Both the position numbers and the translations under genes were made by a program. Under the pieces are notes generated by a model. That model had not been told where the DNA came from and ran no database searches. It saw only the letters and a list, made by a program, of their open reading frames with translations. A stretch of DNA of 64,000 nucleotides from a virus: positions 17,645 through 81,644 of the IMG/VR virus record IMGVR_UViG_3300023184_000079. One strand, written 5' to 3'. Positions 9,267 to 17,989 of the stretch are shown here, one piece after another; position 1 is the first letter of the stretch, and each line of letters opens with the position of its first letter.

Positions 9267-9440
9267 TTAGTTTTCTCCCTGAATTTCCCACTGTTGTTTA
9301 GTTTTATTCCATTCTATAACCGGGAGTTTCTGTATATCCTCGGCTGTTAAAGTTGAATGGATTGTAATATCTTCTGGCATCGCCCTTGTCAGTTGTCCAT
9401 CAAAGGCGCGAGGACCAGTGTACTTATTTTTTGTTGCCAT
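9267..9440 (-). CDS. Small tail-region protein
   Basis: 57 aa. ATG at 9440 is preferred because it falls 1 nt after the stop of the upstream gene. Sequence is polar (YTGPRAFDGQLTRAMPEDIT, LPVIEWNKTKQQWEIQG) with no recognised family. The frame is open a further 33 codons upstream, but those overlap the neighbour. Probably a structural accessory protein by position. Confidence 0.6.
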   Translation of the reverse strand: MATKNKYTGPRAFDGQLTRAMPEDITIHSTLTAEDIQKLPVIEWNKTKQQWEIQGEN

Positions 9441-9441
9441 T

Positions 9442-9939
9442 TTAGGTCTGGCGATAGGTGATTGTAATGCGCTCAGTGTCACCGTTTGAGAAGGTGCGTG
9501 TAGCCGCAAGATCTGCACCGAAGAGGCAGTCGTCGCCACCCTTGGTTACGGCTAGGCCGACAAACCAAAGTGTTGCGCCGTTCTGATTGGGCGAGCCAGT
9601 GAACGAGAATGTGACCTGCGGGGCAGTTGACTGATAAGAACCCGACGAGATCGTTGCTTGTGGCCAGCCAGTTCCGCCAGCGTCACGAGCGATTGGCTGA
9701 CGTGCATAGCCATTCGATGCAGCGGCCGAGGCGTGTGTGCCAAGTTCCGCAAGTTGTGAAGCAGGGTCTGGACCATTGACAACCGTCTTACTCGCACCGA
9801 CGCCGCCAGTTTTGCAGCCCATGCCGACATAAACGGTGGAGTCTGGAACCCACGGAATAGCGCTTGTACTTGTAGTAAAACCGCCTAGCCAAGTGTTGAT
9901 GAGACTCTGCTCACCTTTGGACCAAAGAATGTAAGCCAT
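9442..9939 (-). CDS. Phage tail-associated structural protein
   Basis: 165 aa. Shows the same signature order as the protein at 8826-9266: STVYVGMGCKTGG, NGYARQPIARDAGGTGWP, a strand ATLWFVGLAVTKGG and a C-terminal FSNGDTERITITYRQT. Good Shine-Dalgarno sequence (AGGAG) before ATG 9939, and a T4-late-like TATAAATAG about 30 nt upstream. A virion surface or fibre-associated role is inferred. Confidence 0.75.
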   Translation of the reverse strand: MAYILWSKGEQSLINTWLGGFTTSTSAIPWVPDSTVYVGMGCKTGGVGASKTVVNGPDPASQLAELGTHASAAASNGYARQPIARDAGGTGWPQATISSGSYQSTAPQVTFSFTGSPNQNGATLWFVGLAVTKGGDDCLFGADLAATRTFSNGDTERITITYRQT

Positions 9940-9968
9940 GTTATAAGATTTCTCCTAAAGTTCTTTCT

Positions 9969-9977
9969 CTATTTATA
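9969..9977 (-). promoter_or_regulatory. Candidate late promoter TATAAATAG
   Basis: On the minus strand TATAAATAG lies 30 nt before ATG 9939, followed by an AGGAG ribosome-binding site. It resembles T4-type late promoters and the TATAATAG motif placed directly before several tagged genes in this window. No -35 box is visible. Confidence 0.45.
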
Positions 9978-9986
9978 TTGTGGAGT

Positions 9987-10502
9987 TTAGTGTTTTATAT
10001 GTAGGTCGTGCGTTTGCGGTTTAAGACTCTTAGGATTAAGCACCTCGCACAGACCGCCCTGCTTCGTACCGTCGGTAAAGATTACCCACCACTTACGTGG
10101 ACGGAGTCCTAGATAAATCTCTGTCCGATCCCAATAAACTACTTCTGCAAGTTGTTGAGGGCCGCTTCCAACATGAGCAAAACAGAAGCCGGGGATGGGG
10201 CCGGGGTAGTCTCTGCTTGAAACAACCGAGTTATTGACCCCCGCTTTATCGCCTTTCATATCAAACTGGACTTCACGTACCCAGACAGAGGCCTTGAGTT
10301 CGCAACCATTGCACCAGCAGGTATCTTGGCGCTGTTCAGACTTAATGGTCAGAATATTGTCTATGGCGTCCTGCATTATTTTTTCCCGTATCGTTGCTTC
10401 TTCTTTATTTGAGCCAACCGGGGTCTTTGTTGCCAGAAAGGTATTGCCGTCACGGTATTCGTTGGCGTACTCTTCTTCTTTGATTTCTTCTTCTTCGTTC
10501 AT
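9987..10502 (-). CDS. Unrecognised acidic protein with two Cys pairs
   Basis: 171 aa from ATG 10502, which overlaps the stop of the giant gene upstream in an ATGA. Begins with a very acidic stretch (NEEEEIKEEEYANEY). Residues about 60-75 contain CWCNGCELKA, a possible metal site, and the C-terminal half is Trp/Tyr-rich (RPRKWWVIFTDGTKQGGL). No family recognised. The overlap says it is co-translated with the 1544-aa protein. Confidence 0.7.
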   Translation of the reverse strand: MNEEEEIKEEEYANEYRDGNTFLATKTPVGSNKEEATIREKIMQDAIDNILTIKSEQRQDTCWCNGCELKASVWVREVQFDMKGDKAGVNNSVVSSRDYPGPIPGFCFAHVGSGPQQLAEVVYWDRTEIYLGLRPRKWWVIFTDGTKQGGLCEVLNPKSLKPQTHDLHIKH

Positions 10503-13500
10503 ACTACGCCTTCTCCATCGCATACATCGCATTTGGCGGTGACTCTACCATCGGAGTCACAATCATAGCAAGTGGTTTGCCCGTGTCCATTGCATAATCC
10601 GCAAGTCACCCTCCCCGTGGCTTCACAACTCTCGCACGGCAGGCCATCAACGTGACCGTCTCCATCGCAATATCCACATTGCGCCTTGCCGCTCCCTATG
10701 TACATACCGGGACGGCGGCGGTCGGTGACGGCCATGTCGCATCCGTCGCATTTTAGTTTCTCCGTGCCATCGCACTTAGGACATTTTATATTAACTTCGC
10801 CATTTCCTTTACAATTGGAGCAAGTGTTGTCTGTTACTAAGCCGTGTCCATTGCAGATTTCGCAAATTTTCGAGAAATCCGAATACTCCGACAACCCATA
10901 ACCACTGCACGTGTCACACATCTTAAGGGCAACCTCGTCGTTGCTCCCGGTTTCCGCGTCCGCCTGCGTTAGATCCATTATTCGAAAATAACCGTTATTA
11001 AATCTCATTATCGCAAGATTTTTACCCCCAATAGTAGGATCAGTTATTTCGCTTTCTGTAGCGTCCGGCGGTTCTAGTTTCATTCTGCTCAAAGTAGAAA
11101 GCGACTCGGCCAAATCCATTTGCGAGACAGCATGCGTTCCGTCCCGGGCACCGTCGTCCATTCCCAATGCTAACATGTCTGATGCATTGTTGCGCATTGC
11201 AATTTGAACCCACGCTGCATATTCTTCGACATACCCAACAGCCGGAAAATTTTTACGCAAACTTGCGTTATGCCAAAGAATTTCAAGGCCTTGCCTATAG
11301 CCTTCCTCAAAATATTCGCTGATAATTCCGAAAGACTTCAAAAGATTTTTCATTCTGCGCTGATCCGTGCCTTTGTCGGTCGCAGCGAAACTTCCAGCGT
11401 AAGCAAGTATGTCGCTATTAACCGCGACAATAAGATCATTGGTAAAACCATTGTATTTTGCAGGAACTAGGTTAGTAGGATTTGCTATTTGTGCAAGCGT
11501 GTCAACGTCATTAAAATAAACAAATGGCGTTTTGGCGTCAAATGTTTTTGACCACATATCTAGTAAGTTGTCGTCTATCTTTCCACGCGCGAATTCAAGA
11601 ATCATTTGAAATTTTCTATACTCATTTTCTTCCCCGAGCAGGCCATCCGTTGTGCACTTGAAATAGTCAGAAAGAACTTCTGGATTTTCGTTATCAAGAT
11701 GATAAAGTTCCATTCCCAAAGTATTATAAAGACGCTTCCAGTCCTCTCTCTCTATCACGTTCCTCAGCCACCCCGGATCAGAACTTGTTTCGGCAACAAT
11801 TTCCGCAATATCATATATAATCTTTATGAACGTAATCTCAGCCGCTCTTTGTATTTGTTGAAGAGTAGTCGATGGAGATAATGAGGGATAATTATAAACT
11901 TCATTATTAATAAATACTGGCGTTTTTTCGCCATTACCATTGTCGTTAACAACCCACCAATCTGGACGTTCAATTTCTTGAAAAAGAGGCAACTGTTTAT
12001 CTTCTATGTAAATCGAATGATCTTCTTTAACCTTTTGATATATACGATTAAAATATTTCTGTTTTGCATTATCCACAGCCCGAGGGTCTGCCCGGTCTAA
12101 AACACCACCGTCTTCTAGTTCAACTTCTGCGTTATTGCCGTTGATATCCTGCTGAATCAAATTGAATTGTTGGGCGCTAAAGATATTCTTGAAAGTCTCA
12201 TAGTTTGAATAAAAATTTTGGTAGAATAGATATGCTCCGACACCGGGGTCTTCTGCAAAACTGCGCCGCCACTGCGTAAAAGAAATGTCTAAATCGCGCA
12301 GACACTGCCGAGTATCATCAATGGCATTTTCGGTTGCATAACTTTGCGATGCTATGGCGTCCAACAGGTCATTGCTGGAGACACTCTCATCAAGAAGGAA
12401 CTCTACCATTTTTTGAATTGTTTCATTGGGTCTTGTACTATTTGCAACAATAGAGCGCAGCCCCACTCCCACGTTTGGCTTGCTGCCCAAGTCAATGGCA
12501 GGGTCTACGCTTGTGTTGAGGTACGACATAATAACGTAATAGTAGGCAGCGTTTTTTGCGCCAACCTGATCATAGAAGTCGTCGCCCATAGTGTCTTTTT
12601 TGGTGTCCTCCCGGCCCCGGGCAAGTCGTTCTGATATAAGATCAATAATTTCATTGAACGGCTCCTCGGCCGCCCGATTGTTACCGAAAACTTCTGAACA
12701 GAAGGAATCTCCGTCACGGAAGGCGTCGCCGACACCTTTCATTTGTAAATCTTTGCTCCAATATCGCACCCCCTCTTTCGCCTTTGCCGAAAGCGTTTTT
12801 ATATTGCCAATCTCCTCCCCCTGCTCAATTCTGTAATAATTTTTGCCCTCGCGGAAAAAGAAAGTAATCAAAAGTATGATAACATCATGATATCTGTTTT
12901 TCGACCCTATATCTAACCCAACCAGTCCGATTATTTCTGCGACCATTGAGCGATAATCGTCCGGATACTCGGCCCATCTGGAAGCGTTTTCCAACGCCTC
13001 TTCGTAAATCTCGTCTTCAATTCTTGTCAAAAGGGTTTCCTCTTCAAAGAATTCGGCAACGTTGACTACAATATCTGTTCTAAGTTCTGAGTCAAACATT
13101 TTTTTGCCGGATATTCCAAGAGCGGCTTTAAATCCCTTTGCCTGCTCTGCCCGTCGCCGTGACCCCTCGAAGGCCTCCGACGACAGGCTTGCGTATTCGA
13201 CGACTCGTCGCTGCATTTCGTTGGCTCGTCGTATCTGTCTTCCCATCCCGCCGCCACGCAGCGCGTCTTTGTTGAGATAAATATCTATTAGGTTAATAAA
13301 AATATTAGAAGTATTTTTTTCAGAAATAGATGACGCTTGTATTAACTTGCGGTTCTCTCGCATCGGTCCAAAGTCTGGATCAACATGCTCTGTATTGTTC
13401 TCTTTCGACCACCGTATGCCCTGAAGAACTTCTTCTGGTGAGTAGGTGTTCATATACTCTTCAAGTTCTTTATCACCGCCCTCTTGATCGTCGCGAAGGA

Positions 13501-15133
13501 GGGGCATAATAAATCTTCCATATGCGTACTTGCCCTTTGCATTTAGATCTCTTAATGTCTCCCAATAATCTTCCCATGACATCGGCTCAAGAAGGTTTGT
13601 CTCGCCATTCTCTCTGACTCTTTCTTTTGAATTCTCATATTGGTCGTGATCTCCAGAAAGAAAATCTTCATAAAATTTAGATTTTCTTTCGCCAATGGCT
13701 TCTTCCGACGTGTCTACCCCAAGATATGCAAAAATATCTCTGAGCGCAAAGGCAGTCGGGTATGTTGGAATTCCATTTTTCCAAGAGTGCATGGCTGAAA
13801 GAACATATGAGCCCGGATCATTCATAATGGTAAACGTTGCTTGTGGAACTCCTTTGAGACGTACAGAGAAATCTCTGCTTATACCCTGATCGTGAGCGCG
13901 CTCGTAGTAGCCATGGCCGCCCCCAATACAATGGTCTAGAACCGCGCCCTCATTGGCGTAGTCGTCTTGCGTTTCCAGTTCGTAGAACTCCCAAGCGTCT
14001 GGTCTATTCTTATCCGGATCCACGCTTGGCACACCTTCTATCAAGCGCCCACCGAGACCGAAGTTTCTTGCGACAAAAGCCGTATTTGTGCTGCGCATGT
14101 TTTTCATTATGATTTTGGAGGCAACTGCAAGAACGGCAGCCGGAGTTTTGGCTTCATTAGCAAAGCGAATGGCAGGTCCTAGTACGTCGCGGTTATCATA
14201 TGGAATCTGTTCAGTTTCAAAATAATGTTTGGAATCGCCGTTTAAAAATGTATAGGGATTTGTTTTTAAATTTTGAACCAGTTCGCTATCAAGTTTGACG
14301 AAATCATAACTGTCAGTAACTTTCCTCTTTGAAAAAACATCCCAAGCCACTATTGCTTCCTTCATCTTCCTCAAGTCTTGGGCGCTTGTTGCGGCTCTGT
14401 ACATTAAATTAATAATGTCTGAAAAATAGTTTTTGTCTTCCATCATTTGCTTAAAAAGCAAATCAAAGAACTTCATAATTGCTCTATATCCACCGTCTGA
14501 ATTTGGATCCATCGGATCATATATCTTATAGAATCCATTTTTTAGCCTTTCTCGCGTCTGTCCTGTCGATTGAATTATTCCTTGCGGACCAACGTCACTA
14601 TCGTTTAGAAGCCACGGAATTTGCAGGGGGAAAATGGTAAATTTGTCAAGACAGGTCGTGAGGTTATCAATAAACTCCAGATACGTTTTTTCCGCTGATA
14701 AGTCATCAGAGATTAACCATTTCAAAGAATTTTGCTTTAAATCTTGATTAACCATTTCAAAGAATTTTGCTTTAAATCTTTTTGTTGAGGCGTTTGCAAT
14801 TATTTTTTCAAATGCCTGCTCTATACTCAGTATTGTTGCATCAGCCTCTACGATGAAAGATGCCGTGCGGGACAAGTAATCATAGACGACATCTGCGATG
14901 GCGTTACGGTCGCCGCTAGCGTCCTCAAACTTGACGTATCCGCCGGGGGTGATCTCTCCCTTGGCAAACAATCCTTGTGAGGAGTGGGGCAGGTATCCCG
15001 ATGCCATGAGATTGACCTCGGTTCTCAACTCCGGCATGCCCTCTTCCAGAAGAGCGAAGTGCGGATTATCCCCAATGTTTACATACGGCGCTTCGCCGTC
15101 AAAGGGAATAAATGCTATCCAATTCTTCGACAT
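10499..15133 (-). CDS. Giant PcfJ-like protein with C-terminal DnaJ-type zinc repeats
   Basis: 1544 aa. Residues about 375-470 contain a PcfJ-like core: EGAVLDHCIGGGHGYY, then SRDFSVRLKGVPQATFTI and a SYVLSAMHSWKNG segment. The C-terminal 150 residues hold about ten CxxC motifs, several of the DnaJ form CxxCxGxG (CDTCSGYG, CEICNGHG, CSNCKGNG, CGYCDGDG, CGLCNGHG). The middle is a long alpha-helical region without recognisable motifs. PcfJ-like proteins occur on conjugative elements and phages; their function is unknown to me. A perfect 35-bp tandem duplication lies at residues about 118-141. A TAATAGA motif directly precedes the start. Confidence 0.85.
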   Translation of the reverse strand: MSKNWIAFIPFDGEAPYVNIGDNPHFALLEEGMPELRTEVNLMASGYLPHSSQGLFAKGEITPGGYVKFEDASGDRNAIADVVYDYLSRTASFIVEADATILSIEQAFEKIIANASTKRFKAKFFEMVNQDLKQNSLKWLISDDLSAEKTYLEFIDNLTTCLDKFTIFPLQIPWLLNDSDVGPQGIIQSTGQTRERLKNGFYKIYDPMDPNSDGGYRAIMKFFDLLFKQMMEDKNYFSDIINLMYRAATSAQDLRKMKEAIVAWDVFSKRKVTDSYDFVKLDSELVQNLKTNPYTFLNGDSKHYFETEQIPYDNRDVLGPAIRFANEAKTPAAVLAVASKIIMKNMRSTNTAFVARNFGLGGRLIEGVPSVDPDKNRPDAWEFYELETQDDYANEGAVLDHCIGGGHGYYERAHDQGISRDFSVRLKGVPQATFTIMNDPGSYVLSAMHSWKNGIPTYPTAFALRDIFAYLGVDTSEEAIGERKSKFYEDFLSGDHDQYENSKERVRENGETNLLEPMSWEDYWETLRDLNAKGKYAYGRFIMPLLRDDQEGGDKELEEYMNTYSPEEVLQGIRWSKENNTEHVDPDFGPMRENRKLIQASSISEKNTSNIFINLIDIYLNKDALRGGGMGRQIRRANEMQRRVVEYASLSSEAFEGSRRRAEQAKGFKAALGISGKKMFDSELRTDIVVNVAEFFEEETLLTRIEDEIYEEALENASRWAEYPDDYRSMVAEIIGLVGLDIGSKNRYHDVIILLITFFFREGKNYYRIEQGEEIGNIKTLSAKAKEGVRYWSKDLQMKGVGDAFRDGDSFCSEVFGNNRAAEEPFNEIIDLISERLARGREDTKKDTMGDDFYDQVGAKNAAYYYVIMSYLNTSVDPAIDLGSKPNVGVGLRSIVANSTRPNETIQKMVEFLLDESVSSNDLLDAIASQSYATENAIDDTRQCLRDLDISFTQWRRSFAEDPGVGAYLFYQNFYSNYETFKNIFSAQQFNLIQQDINGNNAEVELEDGGVLDRADPRAVDNAKQKYFNRIYQKVKEDHSIYIEDKQLPLFQEIERPDWWVVNDNGNGEKTPVFINNEVYNYPSLSPSTTLQQIQRAAEITFIKIIYDIAEIVAETSSDPGWLRNVIEREDWKRLYNTLGMELYHLDNENPEVLSDYFKCTTDGLLGEENEYRKFQMILEFARGKIDDNLLDMWSKTFDAKTPFVYFNDVDTLAQIANPTNLVPAKYNGFTNDLIVAVNSDILAYAGSFAATDKGTDQRRMKNLLKSFGIISEYFEEGYRQGLEILWHNASLRKNFPAVGYVEEYAAWVQIAMRNNASDMLALGMDDGARDGTHAVSQMDLAESLSTLSRMKLEPPDATESEITDPTIGGKNLAIMRFNNGYFRIMDLTQADAETGSNDEVALKMCDTCSGYGLSEYSDFSKICEICNGHGLVTDNTCSNCKGNGEVNIKCPKCDGTEKLKCDGCDMAVTDRRRPGMYIGSGKAQCGYCDGDGHVDGLPCESCEATGRVTCGLCNGHGQTTCYDCDSDGRVTAKCDVCDGEGVV
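14711..14780 (-). repeat. Perfect 35-bp tandem duplication inside the 1544-aa gene
   Basis: Two identical 35-bp copies (14711-14745 and 14746-14780). Because 35 is not a multiple of three, the copies are read in different frames, giving RFKAKFFEMVN and then DLKQNSLKWLI, yet the gene stays open. Confidence 0.95.
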
Positions 15134-15137
15134 GTCT

Positions 15138-15143
15138 ATTATT
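15138..15143 (-). promoter_or_regulatory. AATAATAGAC motif before the 1544-aa gene
   Basis: AATAAT is followed by AGAC and then ATG 15133, a variant of the TAATAGAT motif found directly before tagged genes. It may be a -10-like late promoter box giving a leaderless mRNA; no Shine-Dalgarno sequence is visible. Confidence 0.4.
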
Positions 15144-15165
15144 TATGTTGCGCAAAAGAAGAATT

Positions 15166-15801
15166 CTATGGGGTAAAATTAATGCCGCTGTTCCAAATAA
15201 AATGGCTAGCCTTTTCCCAAAGTCGATCCTTTTGCTCCATGGACAGGCTGCCGTATCTCGGGTCATCATACATGTCTTTGACCTGCTTGATTAATTGTGA
15301 GCAATGATTATAAAATTCAATTTGCGCCTGCTTGTCCGGTTCTTGATTTGGCTGTCCCGCCCCCGGAAACTGGATAAGGTCGCCTGCGGTTTTGACCGCT
15401 TCTTTTTTCTTTTTTTTATTCACGGATTCAAGTGATTCATTTTCTAAGAGAATCTTGGCCCAGTCTGGTTGTCCGGGTTTATTTTCGCCCACGGGATAGC
15501 GTGGAAAATACAGATCTGACCCGACCTCGCCGCGCGGTTTTTTCTTTTCTTTTTTCTTACCTGATTGTTTGTCGTCAAATTTGACAGACCACACCTCATG
15601 CGATCCACAATCGGGACAAGTAGGTGGTATATCGAAGACATCATAGCCGCCTCGTTTTCCGCAGCCATAACATTCCATAGTGTTCCACAATTCGGATCGA
15701 AGACCGTCTTCAACTTCGTCCCAACTAAAATTACCTTTCTCGTCAACAGACTTTTTGAACCACTTCCAACGCTCGTTTGCTGTTTCAAATTTAAATGCCA
15801 T
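15166..15801 (-). CDS. Tagged protein (N-terminal FETANERW) with zinc ribbon
   Basis: 211 aa. Starts MAFKFETANERWKWF, the N-terminal tag shared by five consecutive genes. Residues about 44-68 form a zinc ribbon (CYGCGKRGG then CPDCGSHE). A Lys-rich linker (KKKEKKKPRG) and a helical C-terminal part follow. Last gene of the tagged cluster; stop is TAG. Outside the tag it is unlike its neighbours. I infer a cargo or accessory virion protein; the biochemical role is unknown. Confidence 0.75.
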   Translation of the reverse strand: MAFKFETANERWKWFKKSVDEKGNFSWDEVEDGLRSELWNTMECYGCGKRGGYDVFDIPPTCPDCGSHEVWSVKFDDKQSGKKKEKKKPRGEVGSDLYFPRYPVGENKPGQPDWAKILLENESLESVNKKKKKEAVKTAGDLIQFPGAGQPNQEPDKQAQIEFYNHCSQLIKQVKDMYDDPRYGSLSMEQKDRLWEKASHFIWNSGINFTP

Positions 15802-15805
15802 TGTT

Positions 15806-16315
15806 TCACATTCCTAAATGATCAAAAAACTTTTTTTCTTTGCTCTGTTCTTTGTTCCTAAGATCATGGACTCGCCATCGATGTTTTGATTCGTCGAATT
15901 CCAAGTTGTCAAATCTGGTTTTCCATTGTTCTCCGACGAGGGTTGGGTCCATAAAACCGGAATTTGCATAAGTCTTTTGCATGTCGTCAAAGATATAGTT
16001 CCAGTCTATTTTTCTTTCGTCTATAAATCCAGAGTTGTCATAGAAATCTTGAAGTATTTTATTATTGTATGGGCCTAGCCATTTTCCAATAACATACTCT
16101 GCCAATCTCTGCGGCCCCGCGCCATCCGCCCCCATGCCTTTTCTTACGACACCCCAAGCGTCTTGGATACTGTTGTTGTTGTTGTTATTCATCTCTGTTC
16201 GGACTTGTTGTGTTTCGTAATTTGGAGCATCTTGATACGGAGCGTCTTGATCAAAAAGGCGACCAGAGAGATACCACTTCCAACGCTCGTTCGCTGTTTC
16301 AAATTTAATCGCCAT
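15806..16315 (-). CDS. Tagged protein (N-terminal FETANERW), related to the NGWTNWDTW gene nearby
   Basis: 169 aa from ATG 16315, chosen because it gives MAIKFETANERWKWY, the shared tag. An Asn run (MNNNNNNS) lies at about residue 47. Its middle (WLGPYNNKILQDF, ERKIDWNYIFDDM) resembles the protein at 16834-17382 (ISPYNKNLMDEA, SKVNWQEIYDSIV), so the two bodies are probably homologous. Overlaps the upstream gene by 11 nt. Confidence 0.7.
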   Translation of the reverse strand: MAIKFETANERWKWYLSGRLFDQDAPYQDAPNYETQQVRTEMNNNNNNSIQDAWGVVRKGMGADGAGPQRLAEYVIGKWLGPYNNKILQDFYDNSGFIDERKIDWNYIFDDMQKTYANSGFMDPTLVGEQWKTRFDNLEFDESKHRWRVHDLRNKEQSKEKKFFDHLGM

Positions 16316-16844
16316 TTTTAAATTCAACCTGAACATTTCTCATCCTGTTAAAGACAACAGTCATATATAGGAAATCATAAACAAGTTTAAAAAAATCATT
16401 TGCATTCATATCATTGATATAAACATCTGGATCAGAGATAACCGCTTGAGCCACCATTTTGATATGTTCGGAAATTTCTAAAAGGGTTTGTTTTGCCTCG
16501 TCGGCCCATTTAGATTCACTCATCGGCCCTAAAAGTACCCAGTCCTTGTCTTCAGGCTCCCATCTCTTGAGCACCTCAACAAGACCAAGCGCAGCATCAT
16601 AAATAGTTTCGGCAGTTTCTGGAACTAAATCAATAGGGTCTCTTCCCTGAGCAAGAAGGGGGGACAGAAATTCATTATTGATATCGGTTAGCAAAGGTTG
16701 AATTCGGACAGCCTGATCAACATACTCTAGATCTTTGTCTACCCGATCCCATGATCCGTCGGTGGCTGGTTCATCCTGCCAATCGGACTGCTTACGATTG
16801 AACCACTTCCAACGCTCGTTTGCTGTTTCAAATTTAAATGCCAT
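16305..16844 (-). CDS. Tagged protein (N-terminal FETANERW), helical body
   Basis: 179 aa from ATG 16844 (MAFKFETANERWKWF). The body is acidic and helical (DKDLEYVDQAVRIQPLLTDI, ETIYDAALGLVEVLKRW) with no recognised motif. It overlaps both neighbours by about 11 nt, so the cluster is read as one operon. A start at 16898 would add 18 residues before the tag and is less likely. Confidence 0.7.
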   Translation of the reverse strand: MAFKFETANERWKWFNRKQSDWQDEPATDGSWDRVDKDLEYVDQAVRIQPLLTDINNEFLSPLLAQGRDPIDLVPETAETIYDAALGLVEVLKRWEPEDKDWVLLGPMSESKWADEAKQTLLEISEHIKMVAQAVISDPDVYINDMNANDFFKLVYDFLYMTVVFNRMRNVQVEFKNGD

Positions 16845-17382
16845 TGTTCTGTTCTTCCCATCTTCTGTTTTCTTCAATGCGGCCGACAATGGAATCATAA
16901 ATTTCTTGCCAATTCACTTTGGAGTCTTGAATTATGTGATCATTCATATCTGTTGGCTGCGGTTCTCCAAACAATCCATACGCTATGTTTCTCATTCTTT
17001 CAACATATTGCGTGCGAGCCTCGGGATCATTTGGATGACGCTCTTGTGCCCGCGCCATCCAGTCCTCTACGTCTCTCTCTCTCATGGCCGCTACTTCCTC
17101 TTCGTCGGTCCAATTCTGAGCCTCATCCATCAAGTTCTTATTGTAAGGACTTATAATGTTTTGCAGAGCCCAGTCGGATAGTTGCTGAACGGATCCACCG
17201 CGCTCAACGAGTTTGTAAGCATACGAAGACGTTTCTTCTTCGTTGTCAATTATTAAAGCAGTGTTCCAAGTGTCCCAGTTTGTCCAGCCATTATAGTTGT
17301 CCGCAGAAGGATCCATTGGGTCAATGACACTTTGCTTGTACCAGTCCCAACGTTCGTTTGCTGTTTCAAATCTAAATGCCAT
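16834..17382 (-). CDS. Tagged protein with NGWTNWDTW domain
   Basis: 182 aa. Tag MAFRFETANERWDWY, then KQSVIDPMDPSAD, identical to the next gene upstream, then NGWTNWDTWNTALIIDNEEE. That motif marks a small phage family seen in many tailed phages, of unknown function to me. The C-terminal part (SKVNWQEIYDSIVGRIEE) completes the family pattern. It is in frame with the upstream gene, separated from it by a TAG and ten sense codons. Confidence 0.75.
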   Translation of the reverse strand: MAFRFETANERWDWYKQSVIDPMDPSADNYNGWTNWDTWNTALIIDNEEETSSYAYKLVERGGSVQQLSDWALQNIISPYNKNLMDEAQNWTDEEEVAAMRERDVEDWMARAQERHPNDPEARTQYVERMRNIAYGLFGEPQPTDMNDHIIQDSKVNWQEIYDSIVGRIEENRRWEEQNNGI

Positions 17383-17389
17383 TGTAACT

Positions 17390-17395
17390 ATTACC
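17390..17395 (-). promoter_or_regulatory. TAATAG motif before a tagged gene
   Basis: GGTAAT then AGTTACA then ATG 17382; -10-like box with 7 nt to the start codon and no Shine-Dalgarno sequence. Same arrangement as before ATG 17973 and ATG 40956. Confidence 0.4.
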
Positions 17396-17409
17396 TTGCG
17401 CTTGGGGCA

Positions 17410-17973
17410 CTAAGGAAGCGTCCTTAAAACGCGCGCGATGTCTTCATGCTGACGACCAATCGTCTTAGCAGATTGATTAAACCAATCTTTCAACTGTGCG
17501 ATTGAGTTTATTGCGTCTTCATTTGGAAGCGCCTGCTGTTCTTCAATGGCGAGAACTGCATTGCCGACGAGATAGGACATCTGGCCGATGGCATCAAGAA
17601 TATTCTTTCTAAAGTCTGCCTCTGCCTTATTTGTCGGAATCCAGACATTTATGATTTCCTTGTAGCCGCTTTCAAATATTGCCGATTCGGCCTGCTTCAA
17701 GTAATTCAGATATTTTTCGATATGGCTTCGGATTTCGCCGCCCGTGTAATCGTCCAACAATTCTTCAAAGGCAGCGTCACTATAGTCTTCAAGGGCGTGG
17801 TTGTTCCCTCCCGCTAGGCTCCATGACAAATCGAACAATTGGTCAAGAGCCGCAAGTTTTTCCTCCAGACGAATTCTTTGTTCGCTGGCGTCCGCAGAAG
17901 GATCCATTGGGTCAATGACACTTTGCTTGTACCATTTCCATCGTTCATTTGCTGTTTCAAAACGAAATGCCAT
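17410..17973 (-). CDS. Tagged protein (N-terminal FETANERW), first of its cluster
   Basis: 187 aa. Tag MAFRFETANERWKWY followed by KQSVIDPMDPSAD, shared with the next gene, then a helical acidic body (IRLEEKLAALDQLFDLSWSL, YLNYLKQAESAIFESG). No family recognised. First gene after a terminator at 18061-18097, so it should have its own promoter; TATAGTAATAGAT sits directly before the ATG. Stop is TAG, in frame with the following gene. Confidence 0.75.
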   Translation of the reverse strand: MAFRFETANERWKWYKQSVIDPMDPSADASEQRIRLEEKLAALDQLFDLSWSLAGGNNHALEDYSDAAFEELLDDYTGGEIRSHIEKYLNYLKQAESAIFESGYKEIINVWIPTNKAEADFRKNILDAIGQMSYLVGNAVLAIEEQQALPNEDAINSIAQLKDWFNQSAKTIGRQHEDIARVLRTLP

Positions 17974-17980
17974 TGCATCT

Positions 17981-17989
17981 ATTACTATA
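17981..17989 (-). promoter_or_regulatory. Candidate late promoter directly before the FETANERW operon
   Basis: Minus strand reads TATAGTAATAGATGCA and then ATG 17973. With the upstream terminator at 18061-18097 this is the only promoter candidate for the five-gene tagged operon. Spacing from AGTAAT to ATG is 7 nt, which fits a leaderless start. Confidence 0.5.
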
